DNA of 64,000 nucleotides from Prevotellaceae bacterium UBA711 (GCA_002297545.1 DBLZ01000035.1:1-64000), one strand, 5' to 3'. Counted from the stretch's first letter, positions 22,596 through 32,809 are shown. Translations and numbers: made by a program. The notes: generated by a model not told the origin, from the sequence alone.

Positions 22596-23291
22596 ATGAC
22601 AATTGCTATCCTGTTAGCCGGAGGCAGCGGCAGCCGTTTCGGTGCCGACCGCCCCAAACAGTTCCTGGAGGTGGACGGCCGTACCGTTCTGGAACACAGC
22701 ATACGTGCCTTCCACCGCTCACCACTGGTGGACGAGATCGTCATCATCACCCGTGCCGATTTTGTTGACGAGGTCAGGGGCATAGCCGCCGGTTATCCCA
22801 AGGTCACCCACGTCCGACCGGGAGGCCGGGAACGCTACCACAGCACACTCTCCGCTTTGGAGGTCTGTACCGCTCCCGACGACCTGCTGCTCATACACGA
22901 TGCCGTGCGTCCCTTGGTCAGCGAGGCCATAATACGCCGCTGTGTGGAGGCCCTCTCCACCTACGACGCCGTGGGTGTGGCCGTGCCCAGCACGGACACC
23001 ATTGTGCGTGTGGACGGGAACGATTGCATAGTGGAGTCCTTGCCGCGTGCCTCGCTGCGCAACATGCAGACGCCCCAAGGTTTCCGCCAACGGACTCTGC
23101 GCCGGGCCTTCGACCTCGGTCTGCAGGATCCTGCCTTTGCCCCCACGGACGATTGCGGAGTGGTTCGCCGCTACCTGCCCCAGGTGCCGGTGCGCATAGT
23201 GGAGGGTGAGGTCACGAATATCAAGATAACGTATCCCAAGGATCTGGAAGCTGTGCACTTCAGGGCCGCATCCCGGCAGGACGGGGTATAG
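22596..23291 (+). CDS. ispD: 2-C-methyl-D-erythritol 4-phosphate cytidylyltransferase (or TarI-like)
   Basis: A 231-residue nucleotidyltransferase that would transfer CMP to methylerythritol phosphate in the MEP isoprenoid pathway. The N-terminal signature is ILLAGGSGSRFGADRPKQF. GGRERYHST, the catalytic-site HDAVRPLVS and NMQTPQGFR follow, and the C-terminal part has TDDCGVV and TNIKITYPKDL. These motifs are shared by IspD and by ribitol-5-phosphate cytidylyltransferases (TarI). The setting among glycosyltransferases and a flippase keeps the TarI reading open, but IspD is the more usual assignment for a single copy in this group. No promoter was recognised. Confidence 0.8.
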   Translation: MTIAILLAGGSGSRFGADRPKQFLEVDGRTVLEHSIRAFHRSPLVDEIVIITRADFVDEVRGIAAGYPKVTHVRPGGRERYHSTLSALEVCTAPDDLLLIHDAVRPLVSEAIIRRCVEALSTYDAVGVAVPSTDTIVRVDGNDCIVESLPRASLRNMQTPQGFRQRTLRRAFDLGLQDPAFAPTDDCGVVRRYLPQVPVRIVEGEVTNIKITYPKDLEAVHFRAASRQDGV

Positions 23292-23340
23292 CGCATCCTG
23301 GTGATGCGGATGCCGCACCGTGGAGTGGAGCCGGAAAATA

Positions 23341-23428
23341 CCGGTTTATTCGACTGAAAGAACCGGTTTTTGCAATCGCATGAACCGGTTCTTTTGTTCT
23401 TGTAAACCGGTTCTTTCACCTGCCGCGA
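23341..23428. repeat. 22-bp periodic array, copy B (cleanest)
   Basis: CCGG cores at 23341, 23363, 23385 and 23407 are spaced by exactly 22 bp, within the palindrome AACCGGTT and mostly preceded by GAA. The intervening ~12 bp vary between units. It lies between convergent genes and its last unit runs into the 3' end of the flippase gene (stop at 23416). Confidence 0.75.
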
Positions 23429-24864
23429 TGCAGCAGGTAGCCCATCGCTTCACGCATGATCCTGGCGCCGCTCGCCCACATGATGCCTGCATACAGTACG
23501 GTGGCCAGCACTATGCGTGCCGACATCAGCAGCCACAGGTTGGCTATCGGCTGTGTGACCCACCATGTGAGGGCCAGCACGCCTACGGTGAAGCCCAGGA
23601 AAGGCAGCGTGTCCATGGCGACCCATCGCCAACGCATGCCTATGAGCCTCTTGGCCCACCATTGCCATACGCCCAGCCACAGGATGTTCAGGGCTATGAA
23701 GAATCCTATCATGGGGTACATGCCGTATCCCAGCAGGTGCAGTGCCAGCAGTCCGGCCCACACGGCCAGGCACTGTCCCACGGTGCAGGCCATGTTCACT
23801 CCGCTGTGGGCGCGGCTGATGGTGAGGTTGCTGTACAGTGTGGTGACGGGTACAAAGGCGCCGTAGATGCACAAAAGGGAGAGGACTTGCCCGCTCTCGG
23901 CCCACTTCTCGCCTCCGGCCAGCAGAATGAATTCCCTGGCTATGGTGGCCAGCCCCAGCATTGCCGGGAAGCAGATGAAGGAGATGAAGCGCAACATCTT
24001 GCGGAAGACGTGGACATAGTGTCCCGGCTCTGTGGCAACCTGTGCCAGGGTAGGTTGGGCCACGTTGTTGACCATGCCGTTGATGATGTTCGTGGCCATG
24101 TCGTCCCACTTGCGCGCCGTGGAGTAGATACCCGTCTGGCGGTGCCCGAACCACTTGCCCAGCAATACGTTGAAAGCCTGGTCGTAGAGGTTGCGGAAGA
24201 TGTTGGTCAACAGGAGCTTGCTGCTGAACGTGAACATCTCTCGTGCCGGACCTAAATCTATCTTCAGCGAGGGTCGCCAGGAGGAGAAGTACCAGCTGAG
24301 GAGCTGTACGAACAGTACAAAGGTGACCTGCTGCGCCACTATGCCCCAGTAGGCAAAGCCGTTGTAGGCCAGGAGTACGCCCAGGCTGTTGGACAGCACC
24401 ATGGCCGTGATGTTGCAGATGCCCGTTTCACGCACCATCAGGTGTCCGAAGAGGTAGGCGCGCTGCACGGTGCCCATGCCCGAGAGCAGGAAGCCCAGGA
24501 AGAGAAAGCGTGCCAGATAGGTAAGCTCGGGATCGTTATAGAATCGTGCTATGTACGGAGCCATGAACCATAGGAATACGTACAGACCGCCGCTGACCAT
24601 GAGGTTGACCCAGAAGACGGAATTGTAGTCGTTGTCCGTGGGTTCCTTCCTGTTGCACAGCGCAGCCGTGAATCCGCTCTCCTGTAGCGTGCTGGCCAGG
24701 GTGGCAAAGATGCCCAGCATGGCCACCTTGCCCCAGTCGGCCGGTGTTAGCAGTCGCATCAGGGCCAACCCGAACAGTGCCCCTAACAGCTGCATCAGCG
24801 TATTGCTCAGTCCTCCCCACAGCAGCCCGCGTGCCGTACGTTCTTTCAATGTGTCTTGTGCCAT
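23416..24864 (-). CDS. Wzx/WzxC-type polysaccharide flippase
   Basis: A 482-residue inner-membrane protein of the MOP exporter superfamily with about 14 hydrophobic segments. The N-terminus (RGLLWGGLSNTLMQLLGALFGLALMRLLTPADWG) and the following FATLASTLQESGFTAAL are typical of WzxC-like translocases, which flip lipid-linked oligosaccharide units across the inner membrane. It lies in the glycan region but faces the cytidylyltransferase gene convergently. A TACCTTTG box lies only 8 bp before the start codon, so the message may be leaderless. The last residues overlap the end of a 22-bp periodic array. Confidence 0.9.
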   Translation of the reverse strand: MAQDTLKERTARGLLWGGLSNTLMQLLGALFGLALMRLLTPADWGKVAMLGIFATLASTLQESGFTAALCNRKEPTDNDYNSVFWVNLMVSGGLYVFLWFMAPYIARFYNDPELTYLARFLFLGFLLSGMGTVQRAYLFGHLMVRETGICNITAMVLSNSLGVLLAYNGFAYWGIVAQQVTFVLFVQLLSWYFSSWRPSLKIDLGPAREMFTFSSKLLLTNIFRNLYDQAFNVLLGKWFGHRQTGIYSTARKWDDMATNIINGMVNNVAQPTLAQVATEPGHYVHVFRKMLRFISFICFPAMLGLATIAREFILLAGGEKWAESGQVLSLLCIYGAFVPVTTLYSNLTISRAHSGVNMACTVGQCLAVWAGLLALHLLGYGMYPMIGFFIALNILWLGVWQWWAKRLIGMRWRWVAMDTLPFLGFTVGVLALTWWVTQPIANLWLLMSARIVLATVLYAGIMWASGARIMREAMGYLLHRGR

Positions 24865-24872
24865 AACTGTGC

Positions 24873-24880
24873 CAAAGGTA
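24873..24880 (-). promoter_or_regulatory. -7 element of the flippase gene
   Basis: TACCTTTG on the minus strand, 8 bp from the start codon at 24864. No clear -33 TTTG is present. Confidence 0.5.
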
Positions 24881-25054
24881 AGGAATAAAGTTGGAATATG
24901 AGCACGATGCAGGCTGCTAAGTGATGATGTGGCATGAAAATATGAACACCTTTCTTCGCAAATGCGATTATGCTATCCTCATGGTCGTCTCTTTTTTTTT
25001 TCGGGCTATGGAGAAAATAACTCTGCATAGCGATGCTATTCAGCTTTTTTTGTC

Positions 25055-25062
25055 TATCTTTG
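25055..25062 (+). promoter_or_regulatory. -7 element of the V-ATPase operon
   Basis: TATCTTTG, about 92 bp before the first gene at 25154. The -33 region is a T-rich tract without a perfect TTTG at the right distance. Nothing else was recognised in 24865-25153. Confidence 0.55.
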
Positions 25063-25153
25063 CGATGCTATATGTGCTGTTTCATGGGTATGGTACCCGG
25101 AATGAGGCCATTCATGCTTATACACAAATATACATAACATACTATCAAGGACA

Positions 25154-25741
25154 ATGGAGAAGATACAAGAGCTCACCGAGAAGATCTATCGCGAAGGTGT
25201 GGAGAAGGGTAAGGCCGAGGCCGACCGCATAGTGCAGGAAGCTACGGAAAAGGCTGCGCAGATTGTGGCTGATGCCCGCAAGAAAGCTGCCGAGATAGAG
25301 GCTGCCGGGAAGAAGGTCGCCGAGGAACTGGATGCCAACACCAAGAACGAACTGAAGTTGTACACCGCCCAGTCTTTGAGCGCCTTGAAGAGCGAGATCG
25401 CCAACGTGCTGACCGCATCCACCGTGAGCCAGGCTGTGGACAAGCTGGTTACGGATAAGGACTTCCTGTGCCGGTTCACCGTTGCTTTGGCTGGCAAGTG
25501 GGTGGAGAACGAGCCCATTGTCATAGAAAGTGTCGATGCTGAGGCGCTGAGTGCATATTTTGCCCGTGAGGCCAAGGCCATCCTGGACAAGGGCGTGACC
25601 ATAGAGAAGGTAAACGGCCGCAATGCACTCTTCACCATACAGCCCGCCGACGGCAGCTACAAGGTGACTTTCGGTCGTGAGGAGTTCGAAGATTACTTCA
25701 AGTCGTTCCTGCGCCCGCAGTTGGTGCAGATGCTGTTCTAA
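25154..25741 (+). CDS. V-type ATPase subunit E (peripheral stalk)
   Basis: A 195-residue protein whose first ~90 residues form a charged, alanine-rich helix (GKAEADRIVQEATEKAAQIV). This is the coiled-coil stalk that with its partner holds the catalytic head against rotation. The C-terminal half is globular (FTVALAGKWVENEPIVIE, then FGREEFEDYFKSFLRPQLVQMLF). It opens the seven-gene operon; the next gene starts 14 bp later. No separate subunit G/H gene is visible, so it may pair with an unrecognised partner. Confidence 0.85.
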   Translation: MEKIQELTEKIYREGVEKGKAEADRIVQEATEKAAQIVADARKKAAEIEAAGKKVAEELDANTKNELKLYTAQSLSALKSEIANVLTASTVSQAVDKLVTDKDFLCRFTVALAGKWVENEPIVIESVDAEALSAYFAREAKAILDKGVTIEKVNGRNALFTIQPADGSYKVTFGREEFEDYFKSFLRPQLVQMLF

Positions 25742-25755
25742 GGAGAAAATACTAA

Positions 25756-26631
25756 ATGGCTAACTACTATTGCCTGATGGCCGGCTTGCCCGATATCAAC
25801 CTCTCGGACACCAAGCCGGGCTACGATATGGACGAGTTCACGGAGCAGTTGCAGGAGTCGCTCACCAGCGGGGATGCCCGTTTGATGGCCGACTACTTCT
25901 TTATGCTGCGCGACTGCCGCAACCTGGTGGCTCTGTTGAAGAATCCCGATGCCGAGGTTAAGCAGGACGGCAACTATACGCTGGAACAGTATCTGGACCT
26001 GATTACCAGTGCCAGGGAGATGAACTTCAACGTGCATCGCTATCCGTCCTTCTTGAGTGAGTTTGCCCGCCACTGGGCATTCAACAAGGATGTCAAGGGC
26101 TATTTTCCGGAGGACGAGGTATTGTACAGGTTCTATGACTATGCCATCAAAACGTGTGGCAATGACTTCATCCGCAGATGGTACCAGTTGAATATGAATG
26201 TCAACAACATCCTCACGGCTTTGTTGGCACGCAAGCAGGGATGGAATGTCGGGGACTATGTCAAAGGTGAAGGCGAAGTGCAGGACATGATACGTGAGCA
26301 CAGCGCCAAGGACTTTATCCTCTCCGTGGAAATGGACAATGTGGAGGAGCTGAAGCGTATAGTGGAACAGCCCGATCCCGTGCAGAAAGAGAAGATGATA
26401 GATGCCTTTAAGTGGCGCTGGCTCGACGAGGAGACAATGATGGAGCCTTTCAGCATCGACAGCGTGTTTGCCTACATGTGCAAGCTGGAGATGCAGTACC
26501 GTTGGGCACGTCTGGATGTGGAGCAAGGCAAGGAATACTTCCGCCAAATCATAGACAACCTGCGCGGAGAGGCGCGTGTGCCCGAAGAGTTCAGGCATCA
26601 GGGCGTAGCTCAAAAGGATAGCATACTCTAA
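25756..26631 (+). CDS. DUF2764 protein of the V-ATPase operon
   Basis: A 291-residue soluble protein with the DUF2764 start MANYYCLMAGLPDINL. Such genes occupy this place in Bacteroidetes V-ATPase operons. It is mainly helical with many Trp and aromatic residues (WAFNKDVKGYFPEDEVLYRFY, KWRWLDEETMM). By position between E and A it could stand in for subunit C/d, the cap that joins the rotor to the membrane ring. That assignment is inference; I see no motif proving it. Length and operon place are normal for the family. Confidence 0.8.
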   Translation: MANYYCLMAGLPDINLSDTKPGYDMDEFTEQLQESLTSGDARLMADYFFMLRDCRNLVALLKNPDAEVKQDGNYTLEQYLDLITSAREMNFNVHRYPSFLSEFARHWAFNKDVKGYFPEDEVLYRFYDYAIKTCGNDFIRRWYQLNMNVNNILTALLARKQGWNVGDYVKGEGEVQDMIREHSAKDFILSVEMDNVEELKRIVEQPDPVQKEKMIDAFKWRWLDEETMMEPFSIDSVFAYMCKLEMQYRWARLDVEQGKEYFRQIIDNLRGEARVPEEFRHQGVAQKDSIL

Positions 26632-26658
26632 ACTCTAAGGATAAAACATAATCAAGAT

Positions 26659-28398
26659 ATGACAAAAGGAATAGTAAGTGGCGTAGTCTCCAACATGGTG
26701 ACGCTCCGTGTGGACGGTCCCGTGCTTCAGGGAGAGATATGCTATATCACCACCGGCGGTGACCGTCTGATGGCGGAGGTCATAAAGGTGGTCGGAAGCG
26801 ATGTGTATGTGCAGGTGTTCGAGAGCACACGCGGATTGAAAGTTGGCTCCGTGGCCGAGTTTACCGGCCATCAGTTGGAGATACAGCTTGGTCCCGGCAT
26901 GCTCAGTAAGAACTATGACGGCCTGCAGAATGACCTGGACAAGATGGAGGGCGTGTTCCTGCGCCGCGGCCAGTATACCGAGCCTTTGGACACGGAACGC
27001 CTGTGGGACTTTGAACCCATAGTGAAGGCCGGCGACCGCGTGGAAGGCAGCGCATGGCTGGGCAAGGTGGAGGAAAACCACCAGCCACTGAAGATCATGG
27101 CCCCCTTCGGCATGGAAGGCACTGCCGTGGTCAAGAGCATAGCCCCTGCCGGACAGTATAAGGTGCACGACACCATAGCAGTGCTTACCACCGAGGATGG
27201 ACGCGACATAGAGGTGGATATGGTCCAGCACTGGCCCGTAAAGTTTGCGATGACGAACTACAAGGAAAAGCCGCGCCCCTTCAAACTTCTGGAGACAGGC
27301 GTGCGTACCATAGATACCTTCAACCCCATAGTCGAAGGTGGAACGGGCTTCATCCCCGGGCCCTTCGGTACGGGCAAGACCGTGTTGCAGCATGCCATAT
27401 CCAAGCAGGCCGAGGCCGACATAGTAATCATTGCCGCCTGTGGAGAACGTGCCAACGAGGTGGTGGAGATATTCACCGAGTTCCCCGAACTGGTGGACCC
27501 TCACACCGGGCGCAAGTTGATGGAGCGTACCATTATCATAGCCAATACGTCCAACATGCCGGTGGCAGCACGTGAGGCATCTGTCTACACGGCCATGACC
27601 ATGGCGGAGTACTACCGTTCGATGGGACTGCGTGTGCTGCTGATGGCCGACTCCACTTCACGTTGGGCACAGGCGTTGCGCGAGATGAGTAACCGTATGG
27701 AGGAGTTGCCCGGCCCCGATGCCTTCCCCATGGATCTGGGCGCGCTGGTGGCCAACTTCTACGGCCGTGCCGGATATGTGTATCTGAACAACGGTGAGGT
27801 GGGTTCGGTCACCTTCCTTGGCACCGTGTCTCCTGCCGGCGGTAACCTCAAGGAACCCGTGACGGAGAATACCAAGAAGGTGGCGCGTTGCTTCTACGCA
27901 CTGGAGCAGGACCGCGCCGACAAGAAGCGCTATCCTGCCGTGAACCCCATAGATTCATATTCCAAGTATCTGGAGTATCCCGAGTTTGCCGAATACATCA
28001 AAGGCCACATCAACGAGGAGTGGATACCTAAGGTACTGAACCTCAAGACCCGCATGCAGCGAGGCAAGGAAATCGCCGAACAGATCAATATCTTGGGCGA
28101 TGACGGCGTACCCGTGGAGTACCACGTGACTTTCTGGAAGTCGGAAATAATCGACTTTGTCATCCTGCAGCAGGATGCGTTCGACGAAATCGATGCTGTC
28201 ACCCCCCTGGAACGTCAGGAGGAGATACTAGACCTTGTTACCGCCATCTGCGACAAGGAGGACTATGAGTTTGCTACCTTCGAGGAGGTGGTCGCCTATT
28301 TCAAGAAGATGATAAACCTGTGCAAGCAGATGAACTACTCCGCCTACAAGAGTGAGCAGTACTATGACTACAAGAAGCAGGTGGAAGCAATGATATAA
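26659..28398 (+). CDS. V-type ATPase catalytic subunit A
   Basis: A 579-residue catalytic subunit of the V1 head, which hydrolyses or makes ATP at the A/B interface. It has an N-terminal beta barrel, the ~90-residue non-homologous insertion typical of A subunits, the Walker A motif GPFGTGKTV (about residues 234-242), the segment CGERANEVVE, a Walker B-region VLLMADSTSRWAQALRE and a C-terminal helical domain. It is followed 12 bp later by subunit B. Confidence 0.97.
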   Translation: MTKGIVSGVVSNMVTLRVDGPVLQGEICYITTGGDRLMAEVIKVVGSDVYVQVFESTRGLKVGSVAEFTGHQLEIQLGPGMLSKNYDGLQNDLDKMEGVFLRRGQYTEPLDTERLWDFEPIVKAGDRVEGSAWLGKVEENHQPLKIMAPFGMEGTAVVKSIAPAGQYKVHDTIAVLTTEDGRDIEVDMVQHWPVKFAMTNYKEKPRPFKLLETGVRTIDTFNPIVEGGTGFIPGPFGTGKTVLQHAISKQAEADIVIIAACGERANEVVEIFTEFPELVDPHTGRKLMERTIIIANTSNMPVAAREASVYTAMTMAEYYRSMGLRVLLMADSTSRWAQALREMSNRMEELPGPDAFPMDLGALVANFYGRAGYVYLNNGEVGSVTFLGTVSPAGGNLKEPVTENTKKVARCFYALEQDRADKKRYPAVNPIDSYSKYLEYPEFAEYIKGHINEEWIPKVLNLKTRMQRGKEIAEQINILGDDGVPVEYHVTFWKSEIIDFVILQQDAFDEIDAVTPLERQEEILDLVTAICDKEDYEFATFEEVVAYFKKMINLCKQMNYSAYKSEQYYDYKKQVEAMI

Positions 28399-28410
28399 TA
28401 TATATAAGGT

Positions 28411-29739
28411 ATGGCAACAGCATTTCAGAAAGTATATACAAAGATTAGCCAGATAACCAAGGCTACGTGTTCGCTCAAGGCCAAGGGGGTAGGCTATGAC
28501 GAACTGGCAACCATCAACGGCCGCTTGGCCCAGGTGGTGAAGATTGCCGGCGATGACGTCACCTTGCAGGTGTTCGAGGGTACGGGTGGCATACCCACCA
28601 ATGCCGAGGTCACTTTCCTTGGCAAGGCACCGTCGCTTAAGGTCAGCGACGAACTGGCCGGACGTTTCTTCAATGCCTACGGAAATCCTATAGACGGTGG
28701 CCCGGAAATAGAGGGCAAGGAGGTGGAGATTGGCGGGCCTTCCGTCAATCCCGTGCGACGCAAGCAACCAAGCGAGCTCATAGCCACCGGTATTGCCGGC
28801 ATTGACCTCAACAATACCCTTGTGTCCGGCCAGAAGATTCCCTTCTTCGCCGACCCCGATCAGCCGTTCAACGAGGTGATGGCGATGGTGGCCATGCGCG
28901 CCAAGGCCGACAAGATTATCCTCGGCGGCATGGGCATGACCAACGATGACTATTATTTCTTCCGCAACACGTTCTCCAACGCCGGAGCACTGGACCGCAT
29001 CGTTTCATTTATCAATACCACCGAGGACCCTGCCGTGGAGCGTCTGCTTATTCCCGACATGGCTCTGGCTGCGGCCGAGTACTTTGCCGTGGAGAAGCAC
29101 GAGACGGTGCTGGTGTTGCTCACCGACATGACATCGTATGCCGACTCATTGTCCATCGTCAGCAACCGTATGGATCAGATTCCATCCAAGGACTCCATGC
29201 CCGGTTCTCTGTATTCGGACTTAGCCAAGATATACGAGAAGGCTGTGCAGTTCCCCGAGAGCGTTGGTGGCGGTTCCATCACCATCATTGCCGTGACTAC
29301 GCTGAGCGGCGGCGACATTACCCATGCCGTGCCCGACAATACCGGCTATATCACCGAGGGTCAGCTTTACCTTCGCCGTGACAGTGATGTGGGCAAGGTA
29401 GTCGTAGACCCATTCCGCTCCTTGTCTCGTCTGAAGCAGTTGGTGGCAGGAAAGAAGACGCGCAAGGACCATGCACAGGTCATGAACGCTGCCATACGTC
29501 TGTATGCCGATGCCGCCAACGCCAAGACCAAGCTGGAGAACGGCTTCGATCTGACGGACTATGACATGCGATGCCTCAAGTTCGCCAAGGACTATGCCAG
29601 CAAGCTCCTGGCCATTGATGTCAACCTCAATACCGAGGAGATGCTTGATGTGACTTGGTCGCTGTTCCGCGCTTACTTCAACCTTGAGGAACTGAACATC
29701 AAGAAGGAGTTCACAGACCAGTACTGGACAAAGGCATAG
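28411..29739 (+). CDS. V-type ATPase subunit B
   Basis: A 442-residue non-catalytic nucleotide-binding subunit that alternates with A in the V1 hexamer. Family features are the N-terminal barrel, SGQKIPFFADPDQPFNEV in place of a Walker A loop, VLVLLTDMTSYADSL, the DQIPSKDSMPGSLYSDLAKIYE region and the ITHAVPDNTGYITEGQ segment. The lack of a functional P-loop is normal for B. Confidence 0.97.
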   Translation: MATAFQKVYTKISQITKATCSLKAKGVGYDELATINGRLAQVVKIAGDDVTLQVFEGTGGIPTNAEVTFLGKAPSLKVSDELAGRFFNAYGNPIDGGPEIEGKEVEIGGPSVNPVRRKQPSELIATGIAGIDLNNTLVSGQKIPFFADPDQPFNEVMAMVAMRAKADKIILGGMGMTNDDYYFFRNTFSNAGALDRIVSFINTTEDPAVERLLIPDMALAAAEYFAVEKHETVLVLLTDMTSYADSLSIVSNRMDQIPSKDSMPGSLYSDLAKIYEKAVQFPESVGGGSITIIAVTTLSGGDITHAVPDNTGYITEGQLYLRRDSDVGKVVVDPFRSLSRLKQLVAGKKTRKDHAQVMNAAIRLYADAANAKTKLENGFDLTDYDMRCLKFAKDYASKLLAIDVNLNTEEMLDVTWSLFRAYFNLEELNIKKEFTDQYWTKA

Positions 29740-29778
29740 CCATATCCTTGGCTTGAGTTATAATACTCTGAAAACATT

Positions 29779-30426
29779 ATGGCTATTAAATATCAGTTTA
29801 ACAAGACGTCCCTGCAGGCACTGGAGAAGAACCTGAAGATGCGGCAGCGCACCTTGCCTATAATAAAGAGCAAGGAGACCGCCCTGCGTCTGGAAGTGAA
29901 GCAGTGCAAGTACGAGGCTGAAGCCCTGGAAGAGAAACTGCAACAGCAGATTGCCGGCTACGAGTCCATGTATGCCTTGTGGGGCGAGTTCGATGCCTCG
30001 CTGGTGTCGCTCAAGGACGTGCAGCTGGGTGTCAAGAAGATTGCCGGCGTGCGTGTGCCAATACTCAGCAACATCTCCCTGGAGGTGCGTCCCTTTGGCC
30101 TCTTTTCCGCGCCCAAATGGTACTTCGACGGCATTGTCCTGTTGCAGGGACTGGCCAAGACGGCCGTGGAGCGCGAGTTCGTCCTGGCCAAACTGGATTT
30201 GCTGGACTATGCCCGACGCAAGACCACACAGAAGGTGAACCTGTTCGAGAAAGTACAGATACCGGGCTATCAGGAGGCGATACGTAAGATCAAGCGTTTC
30301 ATGGAGGACGAGGAGAACCTCTCCAAGTCCAGCCAGAAGATACTGAAGGGCCTGCAGGCCAAGCGTGCTTTGGACGTGGATGCCGATGTGCAGGAAATAG
30401 GGGAGGAGGTAGAGGCCTATGATTGA
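29779..30426 (+). CDS. V-type ATPase subunit D (central rotor)
   Basis: A 215-residue protein forming the long antiparallel coiled-coil rotor shaft. The N-terminal helix (NKTSLQALEKNLKMRQRTLPIIKSKETALRLEV) and the C-terminal helix (RRKTTQKVNLFEKVQIPGYQEAIRKIKRFMEDEE) frame a short globular middle (VRVPILSNISLEVRPFGLF). It overlaps the next gene by 8 bp. A separate subunit F gene, the usual partner of D, is not visible. Confidence 0.93.
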   Translation: MAIKYQFNKTSLQALEKNLKMRQRTLPIIKSKETALRLEVKQCKYEAEALEEKLQQQIAGYESMYALWGEFDASLVSLKDVQLGVKKIAGVRVPILSNISLEVRPFGLFSAPKWYFDGIVLLQGLAKTAVEREFVLAKLDLLDYARRKTTQKVNLFEKVQIPGYQEAIRKIKRFMEDEENLSKSSQKILKGLQAKRALDVDADVQEIGEEVEAYD

Positions 30427-32293
30427 GAAAATGAAGAAGTTCACCTTCTTGGTGACCGACCGTGAATATGATGGCTTCATAGACGCTATCCGCGACCTGG
30501 GCGTGGTGCACGTGACGCAGTTGCAGCAGGGGGTTACAAGCCCCGAGTTGCAGGAGGCCATGTCAATGGAGCAACGTTATCGTGCCGCCATGGACTTCCT
30601 GGCTGTAGCGGGTAAGAAGTACGCAAAGGAGAGCGCTACAGAGGCTCCCAAGTTGGCTTCGCCCGTGGAGTTGTTGCAAAGGGTGGAGCAACTGCAGGCT
30701 CAGGAAAAGGAGTTGATGGTGAGAGAGGTGGAACTTGAACGCGAGAAGGAACAATTGGAGCCCTGGGGTAATTTCGATCCTGATGCCTTGGCGCGCCTGG
30801 CTCAAGATACGGGCATGGAGATACATTTCTTTGCCTGTCGTCCTAAGTCCTTCCGTCAGGAGTGGGTCAAGGACTATTTCGCCATTCGTGTATGCGAAGA
30901 AAAGAAGAGGGTATATTTCGTTACCTTTTCCGCCACATGTCCGGAGATCCAGGCTGAGCATATCTCGCTGCCGGACAAGTCCTTGCAGCAGGTTAAGGTT
31001 GAACTTGCCCGAACCGTCAAGAACCTTTCTTCCGTGCGTGGCGAGATGGTGGCCATAGATGCTGCCATGCGTCCCATGCTGGCAACCGGCCAGCTGGAAA
31101 TGCAGAACGAGATTTCGCTCAGCCGTGTCCATCTCAGCGACGAGCGCACGTGTGGCGATGTTCTCCGTCTGATGATAGGATGGGTGCGTGCCGACTCCAC
31201 GGATGCACTGGTGGCCTACCTCGATGGTGAGCACATATACTACGCCATGGAAGACCCGGCTTTCAACGACGACGTTCCCGTGCAGCTCTCCAACGGACGC
31301 TTTTCGAGTCTCTTCGAGCCTATAATGAAGATGTACTCTCTCCCCAACTACAACGACTTGGATCCGACGACTTTCTTTGCCCCTTTCTTCATGCTTTTCT
31401 TCGGACTGTGCATGGGAGATGCCGGTTACGGCATGCTGATAATGGCTGTAGGCCTGTACTTGGCATTCAAGGGCAGCGCGGATATGAAGGCTTATGGCCG
31501 TCTGGCGATGTGGCTTGGCGGCAGTACCATAGTATGCGGCTTGGCCAGCGGCACGTTGTTTGGTATAGATCTCAGCCAGCAGGACTGGGCATGGGTACAG
31601 CCTATCAAGCCTTATTTGCTGAATGATAATGGCGTGGGTCCCATATTCGGCTACAGCCCCATGATGGTATTCTCCGTGGCCATAGGTCTTGTGCAGGTGC
31701 TGTTGGGCATGTTGCTGAAAGGTTGCAAGGCTATCAAGAACTATGGGTGGCCCTATGCTGTTGGCACATTCTCATGGGTTGTAGCTATTATCGCATTGGT
31801 CGCACTGATGGGGCTTCCTGCCTGCGGGGTGGTTCTGCCCGAGGCTGCGCAATATGTGCTCGAGGGTATCACGGCAGTGTGTGCGGTGGGTATATTCCTC
31901 TACAACAATCCTGCCAGTTACAAGAAACCCGCCCTTGGTCTGCTTAGCAACATTGGCGGCGGAGTTTGGGAAACATACAGTATGGCTACCGGCTTGCTGG
32001 GAGACCTGCTCAGTTACATCCGCCTTTTTGCCTTGGGACTTACCGGTGGTGTGCTTGGTGGCGTGTTCAATACGTTGGCTATGGATATGACAGCTTCCAT
32101 GGACTTGGTGCCGCGTATTCTGGTTATGGTTCTCATACTTCTTTTGGGGCATGGAATAACCTTTGCTTTGAGTATGATCAGCGCTTTTGTGCACCCAATG
32201 CGTCTCACTTTCGTGGAATTCTTCAAGAATGCCGACTTTTCGGGTGGAGGCAAGGCTTATGCTCCCTTCCGCCGTATCAAGAACAATGAATAA
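30419..32293 (+). CDS. V-type ATPase subunit I (a subunit)
   Basis: A 624-residue membrane stator. The first ~310 residues are cytoplasmic and rich in coiled coil (ELLQRVEQLQAQEKELMVREVELEREK). About seven hydrophobic segments follow, starting FFAPFFMLFFGLCMGDAGYGMLI. The conserved arginine of the ion channel is in LLSYIRLFALGLTGGVLGGVFN, facing the carboxylate of the K ring. Its start overlaps the end of subunit D by 8 bp, so translation is probably coupled. Confidence 0.95.
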   Translation: MIEKMKKFTFLVTDREYDGFIDAIRDLGVVHVTQLQQGVTSPELQEAMSMEQRYRAAMDFLAVAGKKYAKESATEAPKLASPVELLQRVEQLQAQEKELMVREVELEREKEQLEPWGNFDPDALARLAQDTGMEIHFFACRPKSFRQEWVKDYFAIRVCEEKKRVYFVTFSATCPEIQAEHISLPDKSLQQVKVELARTVKNLSSVRGEMVAIDAAMRPMLATGQLEMQNEISLSRVHLSDERTCGDVLRLMIGWVRADSTDALVAYLDGEHIYYAMEDPAFNDDVPVQLSNGRFSSLFEPIMKMYSLPNYNDLDPTTFFAPFFMLFFGLCMGDAGYGMLIMAVGLYLAFKGSADMKAYGRLAMWLGGSTIVCGLASGTLFGIDLSQQDWAWVQPIKPYLLNDNGVGPIFGYSPMMVFSVAIGLVQVLLGMLLKGCKAIKNYGWPYAVGTFSWVVAIIALVALMGLPACGVVLPEAAQYVLEGITAVCAVGIFLYNNPASYKKPALGLLSNIGGGVWETYSMATGLLGDLLSYIRLFALGLTGGVLGGVFNTLAMDMTASMDLVPRILVMVLILLLGHGITFALSMISAFVHPMRLTFVEFFKNADFSGGGKAYAPFRRIKNNE

Positions 32294-32315
32294 ACCAATC
32301 AATAATTAACATTAA

Positions 32316-32780
<465 letters not shown>

Positions 32781-32809
32781 TCCTTAGGCATTATCTGAAG
32801 ATGCTTATG

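Noticed and set aside
23341..23428. CRISPR array
   Set aside because: The conserved core is only ~8-10 bp, the period is 22 bp and no cas genes are present; CRISPR repeats and spacers are each longer than this whole unit.
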